Shown: piece after piece, positions 37,456 to 47,899 of the stretch
Position numbering within the stretch: the first letter of the stretch is position 1
How the letters are laid out: each line of letters opens with the position of its first letter
Assembly (NCBI GenBank): GCA_031261505.1
Contig: JAISJN010000008.1
Location: 434,001-498,000 of the forward strand
Length of the DNA: 64,000 nucleotides
Source of the DNA: Clostridioides sp.
GTDB taxonomy: Bacteria; Bacillota; Clostridia; Peptostreptococcales; Peptostreptococcaceae
Direction: 5' to 3'
Translations under genes and position numbers: made by a program
Notes under the pieces: generated by a model
The model's input: only the letters and a program-made list of their open reading frames with translations
Database searches by the model: none
Told to the model about the DNA's origin: nothing

Positions 37456-39231
37456 TTATTTTCCTAATTCTATCTTAAACGCCTTTGATTTCTCAAATAC
37501 CTTCTTGTCTCCATATGAGAAAAGTACGACGTTCTTACCCCTTATTATATCACACTCTACATTGTTTTTTAAATCTATAACATTGTAGTCGAATACTTCA
37601 AACTGCACAGACTTCATTATGTTCTTAGCAGGTGTTCCAAAGAATTTAGGAAGGTACTTCTCAACGTTTAATTCATCTTGTAAAAATTTATGAGACCTGT
37701 CCTTTATATTTGTGAAATTGTCTACATCTTCACTGGTCTCCCTTAGGAAAATAGGTATATTTGACGACTTCCCTAGTGATACGTAGTCGAATTTTAAGAT
37801 ATCCCTAAATAAATCCATATCTCTTCCTATCTTTTCTTCATAAAACTCTAGGAAAATCTGGTAGAGGGCGTTTTTTCCCTGTGCCATATCGAAATACCCA
37901 TGCGTATCAAAATACTCGGCAAGTTCGTCAAAGAACCTAAATGCACTGTCCTTATAGTATTTTTCTATTATATACTTTGTAGACAGGATGAAGTTCTTTG
38001 AGTTGTAATACGTCTCAAGCATTTCTTCTATGTCTTTTAACCTTAAAATATCTGAATAAGCCATGTATTTATTTGAAAGAACCTCATAAGGTGGATAGTC
38101 CTTGTACTTGAAATCGTGCATCCAGGCATCTCTTCTTATTCCAGTTCCCTTTATCATTTTTAAGAATCCTAGTTGAAGCTGCTCTATATCTAGGGCGAAC
38201 ACGTCGTTGAAGGAATGCTCAAAGCTTTCCATATCTTCGTATGGAAGCCCTGCTATTAAATCGAGATGTTGGTGGATATTTCTATACGACTCGACTTTAT
38301 TTACTACGTATGAAAGTCTAGTAAAATCATCCCTTCTACCAACTGCCTCTAGAGTCTTGTCATTCGTAGACTGCACTCCTATCTCAAACTGGAATAACCC
38401 TTCCTTTACATCCTTTAAAAAATCCAACATGTCATCATCTATAAGATGTGCTGTCACCTCAAAATGATATGTAGTGTACCCATTGTCGTTTGCAATTAAA
38501 AACTTCATTATTTCTATAGCTATTTCTTTATTTGCATTGAATGTCCTGTCTATGAATTTTATCTGTGACACACCAGCATTTATTAGAGATTTCAAATCCG
38601 ATTTTATTCTTTCTATACTGAAGTACCTAAGTCCCTTCAATGTAGAAGATAGGCAGTATTGACAGTTGTATGGACATCCCCTTGAAGATTCATAGTACAC
38701 TATCTTGTTTTCGTACTCAGACCTGTCTATGTTCTTGTAAGGACTTGGGATCTCGTCCAGATTTTCTATCGCATCCATAGGCTCATTTTCTATTATCCCG
38801 AGCTTATCTCTATACACTAGACCTTTGACCTCTGATTCGTCTAAATCGCCATTTAGCATTTTTACGAAGTCTCCAAATACCCTCTCTCCCTCGCCATAGA
38901 GTATATAGTCCACAAAATCGTACTTTTCCATAGAGTTTACGCTGTCGTAACTTACCTCTGGGCCTCCAAGAGCGATTTTTGCATCTGGTCTAATTTTTTT
39001 TAAGTTTTCGCAAATCCTCGCTATATCCTCGACATTCCAGATATATGTGGAAAACAAGACTACATCGTAGTCATTTCTGTAGATGTCTTTTAGGATGTAG
39101 TCCAATTCGTTATTTATTGTGTACTCTCTAATATCTACGTCTACCGTACCCTCTACATAGGCTTTTAAATACCTAAGGGCTAGGTTCGTGTGGATGAATT
39201 TTGAGTTTAATGTCGTAAGTAGTATTTTCAT
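37456..39231 (-). CDS. B12-binding domain radical SAM protein
   Basis: 'ALGGPEVSYDSVNSMEKYDFVDYILYGEGERVF', 'SSRGCPYNCQYCLSS', DUF4080-like C-terminus. Confidence 0.93.
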   Translation of the reverse strand: MKILLTTLNSKFIHTNLALRYLKAYVEGTVDVDIREYTINNELDYILKDIYRNDYDVVLFSTYIWNVEDIARICENLKKIRPDAKIALGGPEVSYDSVNSMEKYDFVDYILYGEGERVFGDFVKMLNGDLDESEVKGLVYRDKLGIIENEPMDAIENLDEIPSPYKNIDRSEYENKIVYYESSRGCPYNCQYCLSSTLKGLRYFSIERIKSDLKSLINAGVSQIKFIDRTFNANKEIAIEIMKFLIANDNGYTTYHFEVTAHLIDDDMLDFLKDVKEGLFQFEIGVQSTNDKTLEAVGRRDDFTRLSYVVNKVESYRNIHQHLDLIAGLPYEDMESFEHSFNDVFALDIEQLQLGFLKMIKGTGIRRDAWMHDFKYKDYPPYEVLSNKYMAYSDILRLKDIEEMLETYYNSKNFILSTKYIIEKYYKDSAFRFFDELAEYFDTHGYFDMAQGKNALYQIFLEFYEEKIGRDMDLFRDILKFDYVSLGKSSNIPIFLRETSEDVDNFTNIKDRSHKFLQDELNVEKYLPKFFGTPAKNIMKSVQFEVFDYNVIDLKNNVECDIIRGKNVVLFSYGDKKVFEKSKAFKIELGK

Positions 39232-39249
39232 GTCTCACCTCGTAATTAT

Positions 39250-39311
39250 TATCTTTATCTTTATCTTTATCTCTATCTCTATCTCTATCTCTATCTCTAT
39301 ATTTATCTTTA
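39250..39311. repeat. Hexanucleotide microsatellite (ATCTTT/ATCTCT)n, about 10 units, upstream of the B12-radical SAM gene
   Basis: atctttatctttatctttatctctatctctatctctatctctatctctatatttatcttta. Confidence 0.95.
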
Positions 39312-39498
39312 TACCCTATTTCTCAAGTTATACCTACCTCTAATTTTACGCTGTCGAATTTTTCTAAACGCTAATTTCTAAATATACACATTAATTTCAG
39401 TTTTTTATGTTAAAATGATATATGTATAAATGTCGTAATGTTAACGTCATAAATCATTATCGTATTGCAGTTATCTACAATGCGGAAAGGGGTATACC

Positions 39499-39705
39499 AT
39501 GGAACAAATAGACAAAGTTTCTATCGACTCACTATCAAAAAAAGACTTATTACTTATTATCAAAGCTTTAGAGTTTACTAATGAAAGCACTAATCTAGAT
39601 GACTTTATCTGTCTTAGAAATAATATAGTCAAAGAATTATGTTTCCTTACTGAGACTACTGAAGGTGAATTTATAAATTATTTAGAAACACATAGCGAAC
39701 TTTAA
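39499..39705 (+). CDS. Hypothetical small protein (68 aa)
   Basis: ATG preceded by ggaaagggg; followed by a hairpin (ctaccatgtaaatcgtggtag). Confidence 0.5.
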   Translation: MEQIDKVSIDSLSKKDLLLIIKALEFTNESTNLDDFICLRNNIVKELCFLTETTEGEFINYLETHSEL

Positions 39706-39792
39706 TTTGAGGAATACACTACCATGTAAATCGTGGTAGTCTCACTCGTTTCACTGGGGATAATATTCCCCATAATCACTTATTTACTAAGA

Positions 39793-40755
39793 TTATGTTG
39801 TTTTTCTGAACTTTAATACATATGTTCCAGATTTGCAAGTGATCTCAACTGATAGGATATTGTCAGTAAGCACTTTAGTCAAGACTTTAAGCTTATTTAA
39901 GACCGGATCTTGTGCACTGTCGCCTACATTGAGACTTATTATATATCTAGGGTCAACATCTTTACAAAATGGCTTCATAGCAATACTGTAATTTCTGAGC
40001 TTATATACATAATCGGACATATTGTCCAAAAAATTATAGTTATCTATACTCTCTCGATTAGGTTCTTCACCTAGGAGCGATAGTATAGATTTTTTTATGC
40101 TATTTAGCCCCTCGTCGCGCATAGTATTGCCACTGTGGTATTCTCCGTCTTCCACCGTCGTCCTATCCTCTATATACACATCGTATACGACATCAAGTAG
40201 CCCCTGCATAATACCATCTGCGTATTCACTTACCCTTAGGTCTATGTAATCGTCGATTAGTTTTATCAGGGATATCCTAGACATCTGGAATTTTACCACA
40301 TCTTTTCTCGTCACGTCTAACTCAAGCTCAATTACAGATTCCTTCATCTTTTGAAGGAGTTCTCCGTACTCTATATCTTTGTTCCCGAGTATCTTGCTCA
40401 CCATTGTTACATACGTCACCGATGCAAGTATGTAGTCGTACAGCTTTTCATTTATCTTAAAATAACTCACGAGCTTGGTTATAAGGTCAATCGACTCTTG
40501 AACTGCCTTTGATACATCCTTATTCGATAGCGCCACCGGCAAAAGAGTCCCGAGTAAGTTACTCTCAACTATCCTATTTCCGTAGTAATTATAGTATTTA
40601 AGTTCTGCTTTCAGACGATTTTCGTCTATATATACCCTATGTTCTTCCTTATCGTCTACCAACGACTTTGTGTTTATTATAATTAAATCCCGTATCACAT
40701 CGTCCGTAGTCTCAAACGCAGATACGTATGAATTTTTTAATAGATTTTCTTTCAT
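39793..40755 (-). CDS. Hypothetical protein (320 aa)
   Basis: Long ORF in otherwise intergenic space, no recognised motif. Confidence 0.7.
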   Translation of the reverse strand: MKENLLKNSYVSAFETTDDVIRDLIIINTKSLVDDKEEHRVYIDENRLKAELKYYNYYGNRIVESNLLGTLLPVALSNKDVSKAVQESIDLITKLVSYFKINEKLYDYILASVTYVTMVSKILGNKDIEYGELLQKMKESVIELELDVTRKDVVKFQMSRISLIKLIDDYIDLRVSEYADGIMQGLLDVVYDVYIEDRTTVEDGEYHSGNTMRDEGLNSIKKSILSLLGEEPNRESIDNYNFLDNMSDYVYKLRNYSIAMKPFCKDVDPRYIISLNVGDSAQDPVLNKLKVLTKVLTDNILSVEITCKSGTYVLKFRKTT

Positions 40756-41030
40756 TTTATCCTCCCTCTGCGCAAAACTTCCATTGTACTCTTTAATTAT
40801 AACCTATGTTGGAGCGTTTTAGTTGTTTTTAATAATTTTTCGGCTCATAGTTTTAATACCAATATACAAAGCATGCCCCAACTCTATACAAAAGTCCAAA
40901 TCAAAAAAACACACCCCCAAATATAATTGTGGGGATGCCTTTGTTTTTTTATCTTAAATTTTATTAATATCCTTTTCGAATTGATATTTAAGCTCAATAT
41001 TTATCGTAAAATGTACCTTTAAAGAGTACT

Positions 41031-41142
41031 CCAAAAAAAAGACAACTCTGAGAGCTGTCAAAATATAGGGGGATAGTAGTGTACTAAATATTCGATTGTC
41101 AAACTAAATAGTACGATACATTTAGATGTATTACTACTACCT
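41031..41142 (-). ncRNA. Candidate small RNA of about 110 nt with its own promoter -10 and terminator
   Basis: Minus strand: gtcgTATAATgtaagtagg (-10 at 41149-41154), structured body ggtagtagt...acactactatcc, terminator gacagctctcagagttgtctttttttt. Confidence 0.5.
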
Positions 41143-41397
41143 ACTTACATTATACGACAGTTTTTCTGGAAATTAAAGTGATTTTTTGTCTTAATTTAGT
41201 AGGATATATTTTGTATCCAATATACATAGCTATTTGCAACAGTTTTAGAAAAGATGTAATTTCTTCCATTTTAGCTTTTCATACTGTAATCTACGTTCTT
41301 GCTCCTATTACTTAATATTGATATCTACTCTTAATACAGTATACACTTTAATTTTCAACTATATTGAATTTTACGTGTTTTATTTAACATAAAAAAC

Positions 41398-41430
41398 GAC
41401 ACAATATGTTAATACTGTGTCATTTTTTAT
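41398..41430 (-). terminator. Terminator after argS
   Basis: Minus strand: aaatgacacagtattaacatattgtgtcgtttttt. Confidence 0.75.
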
Positions 41431-41441
41431 AGCTATTTTAT

Positions 41442-43142
41442 TTACATTCTATGAGGTGCTTTCATTCCTAGTAATGCTAGACCATTTTCAAGCGTCTGAC
41501 GAGTTACCTCGACTAAAGCTACTCTAGCCTTTTTTAATTCTTCGTCGTCAACCAAAATTGGATTGTCGTGATAGAACTTATTAAATGCCTGAGCTAAGTC
41601 TAAAACGAATCTAGTTATTATATGAGGTTCATTTTTTCTAAGAGCTACAAGTATTGATTGATTAAATGACTCAACCAATTTTAGCACCTCGAAGCTGCCT
41701 TCGTCTTGAAGTAAACTGAAATCTATATTTGAATCTATATCCTGACCGTATTTTCTAATGACTGAACAACATCTAGCATGTGTATACTGAACATAAGGTC
41801 CTGTTTCTCCATCGAAGCTCAATGTCTTTTCCCAAGAGAAGGTATAGTCTTTTATTCTGCTGTTAGACAACTCCTGGAATACTACAGCTCCAACCCCAAC
41901 TTCTTTGGCAACAGCGTCTATATCACCTGCATTAGGATTTTTAGCTAGTATAATTTCTCTAGTCTTATCTACAGCTTGATTCAATACATCTTCGAGGAAT
42001 ACTACCCTTCCTTTTCTTGTAGACATTGTCCCTTCTTCTAGTGCAACCATGCCAAATGGTATATGATTTAAATCCTTAGACCATTCATAGCCCATGAGTT
42101 CTAGTATTTTAAAGCATTGCTCAAAGTGAAGGTTCTGTTGAGAACCTACTACGTATAGGCATTTATCGAAATCGTAAGTTTGTTTTCTGTATATTGCAGC
42201 TGCTAAATCCCTTGTGATATAAAGTGTAGAGCCATCGTTTTTCATTATTAGAGCTGGCGGTATATTGTACGGTTCTAGATCAACTATCTGAGCTCCTTGA
42301 GATTCTTGGAGAAGCCCTTTTTCGTTAAGTGTGTCTATTACCGATTGCATCTTATCTGAGTAGAAACTTTCACCAGCAAGTGAATCGAATTCTATCTCGA
42401 GTAAGTCGTAAACCCTCTTGAATTCCTTTAAACTTTCGGTTCTAAACCACTGCCATAGTTCCTTCGCTTCTTCATCCCCATTTTCTAATTTTGTGAACCA
42501 TTCTCTAGCTTCATCTTCAAGCTCTGGTTTTTCTTCAGCGACCTCGTGGAATTTAACGTATAGTTTTAAAAGCTCTGGTATTGGATTTGCCTCAACTAAA
42601 GACTTATCTCCCCAGCTTTTAAACGCTACTATAAGTTTACCAAATTGAGTTCCGTAGTCACCAAGGTGGTTTATTCTTATTGTATTATATCCCTGTGAAT
42701 CGTATATTTTATATAGGGCGTTTCCTATTACAGTAGTCCTTATATGTCCAATGTGGAATGGTTTTGCGATATTAGGCGATGAATACTCTACTATTACAGT
42801 CTTTCCATCTCCAAATGCACTTTTACCGTAGTTTGATTTTTCATTTAATACCTTTTTTATTACTTCTTTTGCCATCTCGCTCTTGCTTACGAAGAAGTTT
42901 ACATATCCTCCCAGGTTTATAACCTTAGATACGTCGTCAGTCAAAGATATTTCTTTGGCTAGGTCTTCGGCAATTGCATTTGGTGCCTTTCTAAATACCT
43001 TCGCTAGCTTAAAACAAGGAAAGGCATAATCCCCCATATCCTTATTTGGAGGAACTTCTATAAGTTCCTTTATTTCATCAAGTGTCAAATCTTCTATCTT
43101 AGATTTTAGGCACTCGGCTATAGCTAATTTAAAATCCTTCAT
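41442..43142 (-). CDS. argS: Arginyl-tRNA synthetase
   Basis: 'VEYSSPNIAKPFHIGHIRTTVIGNAL', 'MSTRKGRVVFLEDVL', 'YVQYTHARCCSVIRK'. Start chosen at MKDFKLA; the supplied ORF extends to 43187. Confidence 0.97.
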   Translation of the reverse strand: MKDFKLAIAECLKSKIEDLTLDEIKELIEVPPNKDMGDYAFPCFKLAKVFRKAPNAIAEDLAKEISLTDDVSKVINLGGYVNFFVSKSEMAKEVIKKVLNEKSNYGKSAFGDGKTVIVEYSSPNIAKPFHIGHIRTTVIGNALYKIYDSQGYNTIRINHLGDYGTQFGKLIVAFKSWGDKSLVEANPIPELLKLYVKFHEVAEEKPELEDEAREWFTKLENGDEEAKELWQWFRTESLKEFKRVYDLLEIEFDSLAGESFYSDKMQSVIDTLNEKGLLQESQGAQIVDLEPYNIPPALIMKNDGSTLYITRDLAAAIYRKQTYDFDKCLYVVGSQQNLHFEQCFKILELMGYEWSKDLNHIPFGMVALEEGTMSTRKGRVVFLEDVLNQAVDKTREIILAKNPNAGDIDAVAKEVGVGAVVFQELSNSRIKDYTFSWEKTLSFDGETGPYVQYTHARCCSVIRKYGQDIDSNIDFSLLQDEGSFEVLKLVESFNQSILVALRKNEPHIITRFVLDLAQAFNKFYHDNPILVDDEELKKARVALVEVTRQTLENGLALLGMKAPHRM

Positions 43143-43218
43143 TATTATCTCCTCTCGTCTATTTTCAGTATGCTTATTTTTAATCAATACTTCTATGTTA
43201 CCATATTTTAATCTAAAT

Positions 43219-43677
43219 TTATACTTTTTTCAAATCTTCCAATTTGTATATATCATTATCACTTATCACCTTGATGTTTGATTCTCTTAAGAGTGCAGTT
43301 GTAACACCTATTCCAGGTAACTTCGTGCTTGAGAAACTTCCATCGTAGACTTCATGTACTCCACAAGACGGACTTCTTTCTGCAAATATAGCCATTGTGC
43401 ATCCAAAATTCTTCGCTATTTTAAGAGTCTGGTACGCCCCCCTGATGAAGTTTTCCGTAACATCGTCGCCCTTACATGTAACTACTTTTTTATTTAATTT
43501 ATTACGCCCTTTTACTATTTCTGCTGGCATTCTCGGAGTCGACAACCCTCCTAACTGCTCTGGACAAACTACTACGTATTCCTTGTCTTTTAGATATTCA
43601 ACTACATCCTCATTTCGGTTATTATCCCCTGTATATTTACAATCTATTCCTATTAAACACGCTGATACAAGTATCAC
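43219..43677 (-). CDS. DUF523 family protein
   Basis: 'ILVSACLIGIDCKYTGDNNRN', 'VCPEQLGGLSTPRMPAEI', 'ERSPSCGVHEVYDGSFSS'. Confidence 0.9.
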   Translation of the reverse strand: MILVSACLIGIDCKYTGDNNRNEDVVEYLKDKEYVVVCPEQLGGLSTPRMPAEIVKGRNKLNKKVVTCKGDDVTENFIRGAYQTLKIAKNFGCTMAIFAERSPSCGVHEVYDGSFSSTKLPGIGVTTALLRESNIKVISDNDIYKLEDLKKV

Positions 43678-43692
43678 CGCTATTCCCCCCTT

Positions 43693-46071
43693 TTATTTAA
43701 ACGATACTATTGTGACTCCCATTCCGCCTTCACCGTATTCTCCAGGCCTCTGAGATTTAACATTTCTATTGCTCTTTATCACATCTTGAAGTCCCTTTTT
43801 GAGTACACCTGTACCTACCCCGTGTATTACCGTAACTCTTTCCTGACCTGACATAGATGCGTCGTCCAGGTATTTCTCCACTGCTAGAGTCGCCTCTTCT
43901 AGATTCATTCCTCTTACATCTACCTCGCTTTTTACCTTTCCAGACTTCGACTTTATTATATTTCTAGTCGATTTTGTGACAACCTGTTGCTCGCGTTTTC
44001 CAGTCACCTTGAGCGATTTATACGGTAGAGTCATCTTCATTATACCTATTTGCACCAAGGCTTCTTTTTTCTTGTCGTCAGCTGTTACAACAGTCCCATT
44101 CTGGTTTAAAGTTATTACCTTTACGTCCTGCCCTGGTTTTAGATTTTTGATTTCCTTGTTGTTTACTCTCGGTACTATCATATTTTGTACTGAAGGTTGA
44201 AGATCTCCTAGCGAATTCGTAAGTTCCCTCTTGAGCGCATCTATCTTCCTGTTTTTATCACTAGAGGCTCTTTCTATTTCCATCCTCTTTATCTTTTTGA
44301 TTATATCGTCTACCTCTTCTTTTGCCTGTCTTACAACTGAGAATGCTTCACTTCTCGCCTTCTCTAGAATTTTTTCCCTTTGAATCTCTAGTTTTTCCAT
44401 CTTTGCATCGTACTCTATCTTTATCGTCTCTATCTCTAACTTCAACCTCTTAGCTTCCAACCTGTCTTCCTCTGTTTGTAGTCTACTTTTTTCAACATTT
44501 TGAAGTACATCCTCAAGAGCTATCTTATCTGTTGTTATATGTTCCTTAGACTTTTCGATTATATACTCTGGAAGACCTAGTTTTTTTGATATTTCAAAGG
44601 CATTTGATTTTCCTGGTACACCTATAAGTAGTCTGTACGTCGGACTTAAGGTTTCTAAATCGAACTCTACCGCTGCATTTTCTACTTTCGATGTCGTCAA
44701 TGCGTAGTTTTTAAGCTCGCTGTAATGAGTTGTAGCTATACATTTTGCACCCATCATGTGTACGTATTCAAGTATTGATATAGCTAGGGCTGCACCCTCT
44801 ACTGGATCTGTCCCTGCGCCCAACTCGTCAAATATCACCAATGATTCTGAACTTACCTTGTCGACTATATTTACTATATTTGTCATATGAGATGAGAATG
44901 TAGATAGATTCTGTTCTATACTCTGCTCGTCTCCGATATCTGCAAACACGTTGTCGTAAACGCACATACTACTTCCAAAATCAGCCGGTATGTGTAGACC
45001 ACTCTGAGTCATAAGCGCAAATAAACCTACAGTCTTGATAGTGACTGTCTTACCACCTGTATTCGGTCCTGTTATAACTAGGGTGTCGAAATCCCTTCCA
45101 AGGTATACGGTGTTTGAAACCACTGCTTTTTTATCTATAAGAGGATGCCTACCGTTTTTTATGTGTATATATTTATCTTGGTTTATCTCTGGACTTATCC
45201 CCCTCATCTGGATGGATAGTTTTCCCTTTGAAAACGCAAAATCTAGTTTTCCTAGTATATCTTGATTTACTAGAATCTCTGCGCTTATTTCTCCTACCTC
45301 ACTAGATAGTTCAGCTAAAATTCTTTCTATCTCTTCTTTTTCTTTCAACTTAAGCTCTCTCAGATCGTTGTTCATATTGACTATACTCATAGGCTCTATG
45401 AACACTGTAGCACCTGATGAGGATTGATCGTGTACTATTCCAGATACCATCGACTTGTACTCTGATTTTACAGGCACGACAAACCTATCATCCCTCATCG
45501 AAACAATAGCATCTTGAAGATATTTCTGATACGTGCTAGATGTGATAATCGAGTTTAGTTTTGCCCTTATCGCCTGATTCTTGCCTACTATCTTCCTTCT
45601 TAGGTCTTTTAGTTCACGAGAGGCATTGTCTGATATCTCTACTTCACTTATTATAGAATTCGTGATATCATCCTCAACATTTCTAAACACGCTTAGCGAT
45701 CCAGCCATTGCCTGTATTATTGGATAATTAAAATCTTCTTCTTCAGCTCCCTCTAGAGACCTTTTTATACTTCTGGCAGCTTGGAGGTTTTTTGCAACCG
45801 CTAGCAAACTTCCAGCATCTAAAGACGCCCCTATATTTGCCCTTTTTACCTTATCCTCTACATCCGTTACACCGCTTAATCCAACAGATCCTTTTTTTAT
45901 CAAAATAGACTCCGCTTCGCTCGTTTCTTCCAGCATCAGCCTTACTTCTTCTTCATTTGAGCTCGGAGTCAGTTTATCAATATATCTAAGTCCTAATGTG
46001 GACGAAGCCTTCGACCTTAGTATTTCTATTATTTTTCCGTATTCCAAAACTTTCATGGATTTTTCGTTCAT
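43693..46071 (-). CDS. mutS2: Endonuclease MutS2 with Smr domain
   Basis: 'VITGPNTGGKTVTIKTVGLFALMTQSGLHIPA', 'DELGAGTDPVEGAALAISILEY', C-terminal 'DVRGMNLEEATLAVEKYLDDA...VIHGVGTGVLKKGLQ'. Confidence 0.97.
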   Translation of the reverse strand: MNEKSMKVLEYGKIIEILRSKASSTLGLRYIDKLTPSSNEEEVRLMLEETSEAESILIKKGSVGLSGVTDVEDKVKRANIGASLDAGSLLAVAKNLQAARSIKRSLEGAEEEDFNYPIIQAMAGSLSVFRNVEDDITNSIISEVEISDNASRELKDLRRKIVGKNQAIRAKLNSIITSSTYQKYLQDAIVSMRDDRFVVPVKSEYKSMVSGIVHDQSSSGATVFIEPMSIVNMNNDLRELKLKEKEEIERILAELSSEVGEISAEILVNQDILGKLDFAFSKGKLSIQMRGISPEINQDKYIHIKNGRHPLIDKKAVVSNTVYLGRDFDTLVITGPNTGGKTVTIKTVGLFALMTQSGLHIPADFGSSMCVYDNVFADIGDEQSIEQNLSTFSSHMTNIVNIVDKVSSESLVIFDELGAGTDPVEGAALAISILEYVHMMGAKCIATTHYSELKNYALTTSKVENAAVEFDLETLSPTYRLLIGVPGKSNAFEISKKLGLPEYIIEKSKEHITTDKIALEDVLQNVEKSRLQTEEDRLEAKRLKLEIETIKIEYDAKMEKLEIQREKILEKARSEAFSVVRQAKEEVDDIIKKIKRMEIERASSDKNRKIDALKRELTNSLGDLQPSVQNMIVPRVNNKEIKNLKPGQDVKVITLNQNGTVVTADDKKKEALVQIGIMKMTLPYKSLKVTGKREQQVVTKSTRNIIKSKSGKVKSEVDVRGMNLEEATLAVEKYLDDASMSGQERVTVIHGVGTGVLKKGLQDVIKSNRNVKSQRPGEYGEGGMGVTIVSFK

Positions 46072-46435
46072 CTTTTCACCTCTTTAATACCTAATTTATT
46101 GCCAATGATGAAGAGAGTTTACCTATGTATTTTGATAAACTTCTCCACAATCTATACTATATATGCTATATACCTCTATTTTATCAGATTTGTCGCAATT
46201 TCCATAGTTTAAGATTGTTTAATTTTAGTATTAAATACAAAAAATATAGAACATTTTAAAAGATTTATCGGCGAAAAATCTTAAAAAATATTGTGTTTTT
46301 ATAATTTTACTATACTTTTTATACACATTTTGTATTATACTATTAATGAAGCTATATTGATACTACTTATAGCGAATTTTGAAACCAACGCAGGATCCAT
46401 TGGATTCAAAGGTTGGAATATAAAATATCAAGGAG

Positions 46436-47887
46436 ATGTTAGTTATGGCAAGTGTATTAGCTGGATTAAAACCAGAAAGCGTGTTAAAACATTTTGAATC
46501 GCTTTCAAACATACCAAGAGGTTCTGGAAATGAAAAAGAAGTAAGTGATTTCATCCTTAAATTTGGTAAGGACTTAGGTCTTGAATCAGTACAAGATGAA
46601 GCATTAAACGTAATCATTAGAAAACCTGCATCAAAGGGATTTGAAAACGTTCCAGGTGTTATCATACAAGGTCACATGGATATGGTTTGTGTAAAAAATA
46701 AAGGCGTTGAACACGACTTCACTAAAGATCCTATAAAACTTAGAGTTGATGGAGATATGTTATATGCAACTGGAACTACTCTAGGTGCTGACAACGGTAT
46801 CGCTGTTGCTATGGGTATGGCAATACTTGAAGACGATACTATAGAACATCCTGAATTAGAAGTATTAGTTACTGTAAGTGAAGAAACTGGTATGGACGGA
46901 GCTCATGCAGTTGACCCAGCTATGTTGAAAGGTAAATACATAATCAACATAGATTCTGAAGAAGAAGGAGTTATAACTGTAAGCTGTGCTGGTGGTACAA
47001 ACTCATTCATCAAACTTCCTGTAAGCCACAAAGCTGCTCAAAAAGACGCTGCTCTAGAAATAGAAATAAACGGATTACTAGGTGGACATTCAGGTATAGA
47101 AATAGGTCTTCAAAGAGCTAATGCTAATAAATTAATGTGTAGATTACTTAACTTATTAACAGTAGATTTCGACCTAGCTTGTATAGAAGGTGGTATTAAA
47201 CACAATGCTATCCCTAACGAAGCTAAAGCTATAATATCTGTAAACGGATCAGATGTTGAAGCTGCTAAAAACGAAATAAATGAAATCGTATCTCAATTCA
47301 AAAACGAATTCTTAACAGCTGACCCAGGTCTTGAAGCACATATAGTAGATACTAAATGTGAAGAAGTAATGGACGATGCAAGTAAGGCTAACGTTATAGA
47401 ATTAGGATGTTTAATACCTCATGGTGTTCAAGCTGTAAGTCTTGACATGAACGGACTTATCCAAACTTCTACTAACTTCGCTATAATAGAAAACGGTCAT
47501 GATACTATAGGTTTCATGAGTGCAGTTAGAAGTTCAATAATATCTGAAAGAGAAGAACTTGCTGGAAGACTTCAAATATTAGCTGATAGATTCAGTGCTG
47601 TAAACGAAGTTTCTGGTGTTTACCCAGCTTGGGAACATAAAGTTGGAGCTGACCTAGAAAAATTAAGTATCTCTGTTTACAAAGATCTTTACGGTAAAGA
47701 ACCAGAAGTTACTGCTATACATGCTGGACTTGAATGTGGTCTTCTTCTTGCTAAGATGCCAAATGCTGAAGCAATATCTATAGGACCTGACACTATAGAC
47801 GTTCATTCACCAAACGAACATGTAAGTATCCCTTCTGTAGAACATATATGGAACTACTTACTTGCTTTATTAAAAGCTGTAAAATAG
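46436..47887 (+). CDS. pepD: Aminoacyl-histidine dipeptidase (M20, PepD)
   Basis: 'PRGSGNEKEVSDFIL', 'VIIQGHMDMVCVKNKGVEHDFTKDPIKL', 'TTLGADNGIAVAMGMAILED', 'SEETGMDGAHAVD'. Start may be the MASVLAG Met at 46445. Confidence 0.95.
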   Translation: MLVMASVLAGLKPESVLKHFESLSNIPRGSGNEKEVSDFILKFGKDLGLESVQDEALNVIIRKPASKGFENVPGVIIQGHMDMVCVKNKGVEHDFTKDPIKLRVDGDMLYATGTTLGADNGIAVAMGMAILEDDTIEHPELEVLVTVSEETGMDGAHAVDPAMLKGKYIINIDSEEEGVITVSCAGGTNSFIKLPVSHKAAQKDAALEIEINGLLGGHSGIEIGLQRANANKLMCRLLNLLTVDFDLACIEGGIKHNAIPNEAKAIISVNGSDVEAAKNEINEIVSQFKNEFLTADPGLEAHIVDTKCEEVMDDASKANVIELGCLIPHGVQAVSLDMNGLIQTSTNFAIIENGHDTIGFMSAVRSSIISEREELAGRLQILADRFSAVNEVSGVYPAWEHKVGADLEKLSISVYKDLYGKEPEVTAIHAGLECGLLLAKMPNAEAISIGPDTIDVHSPNEHVSIPSVEHIWNYLLALLKAVK

Positions 47888-47899
47888 TTTTTAAACAAT

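Noticed and set aside
39250-39311. Regular repeats considered as a CRISPR array
   Set aside because: This is a pure 6-bp microsatellite without spacers.
46291-46497. 68-aa ORF upstream of and overlapping the pepD start
   Set aside because: It spans the pepD promoter/SD region and shows no conserved motif. pepD is clearly the real gene.
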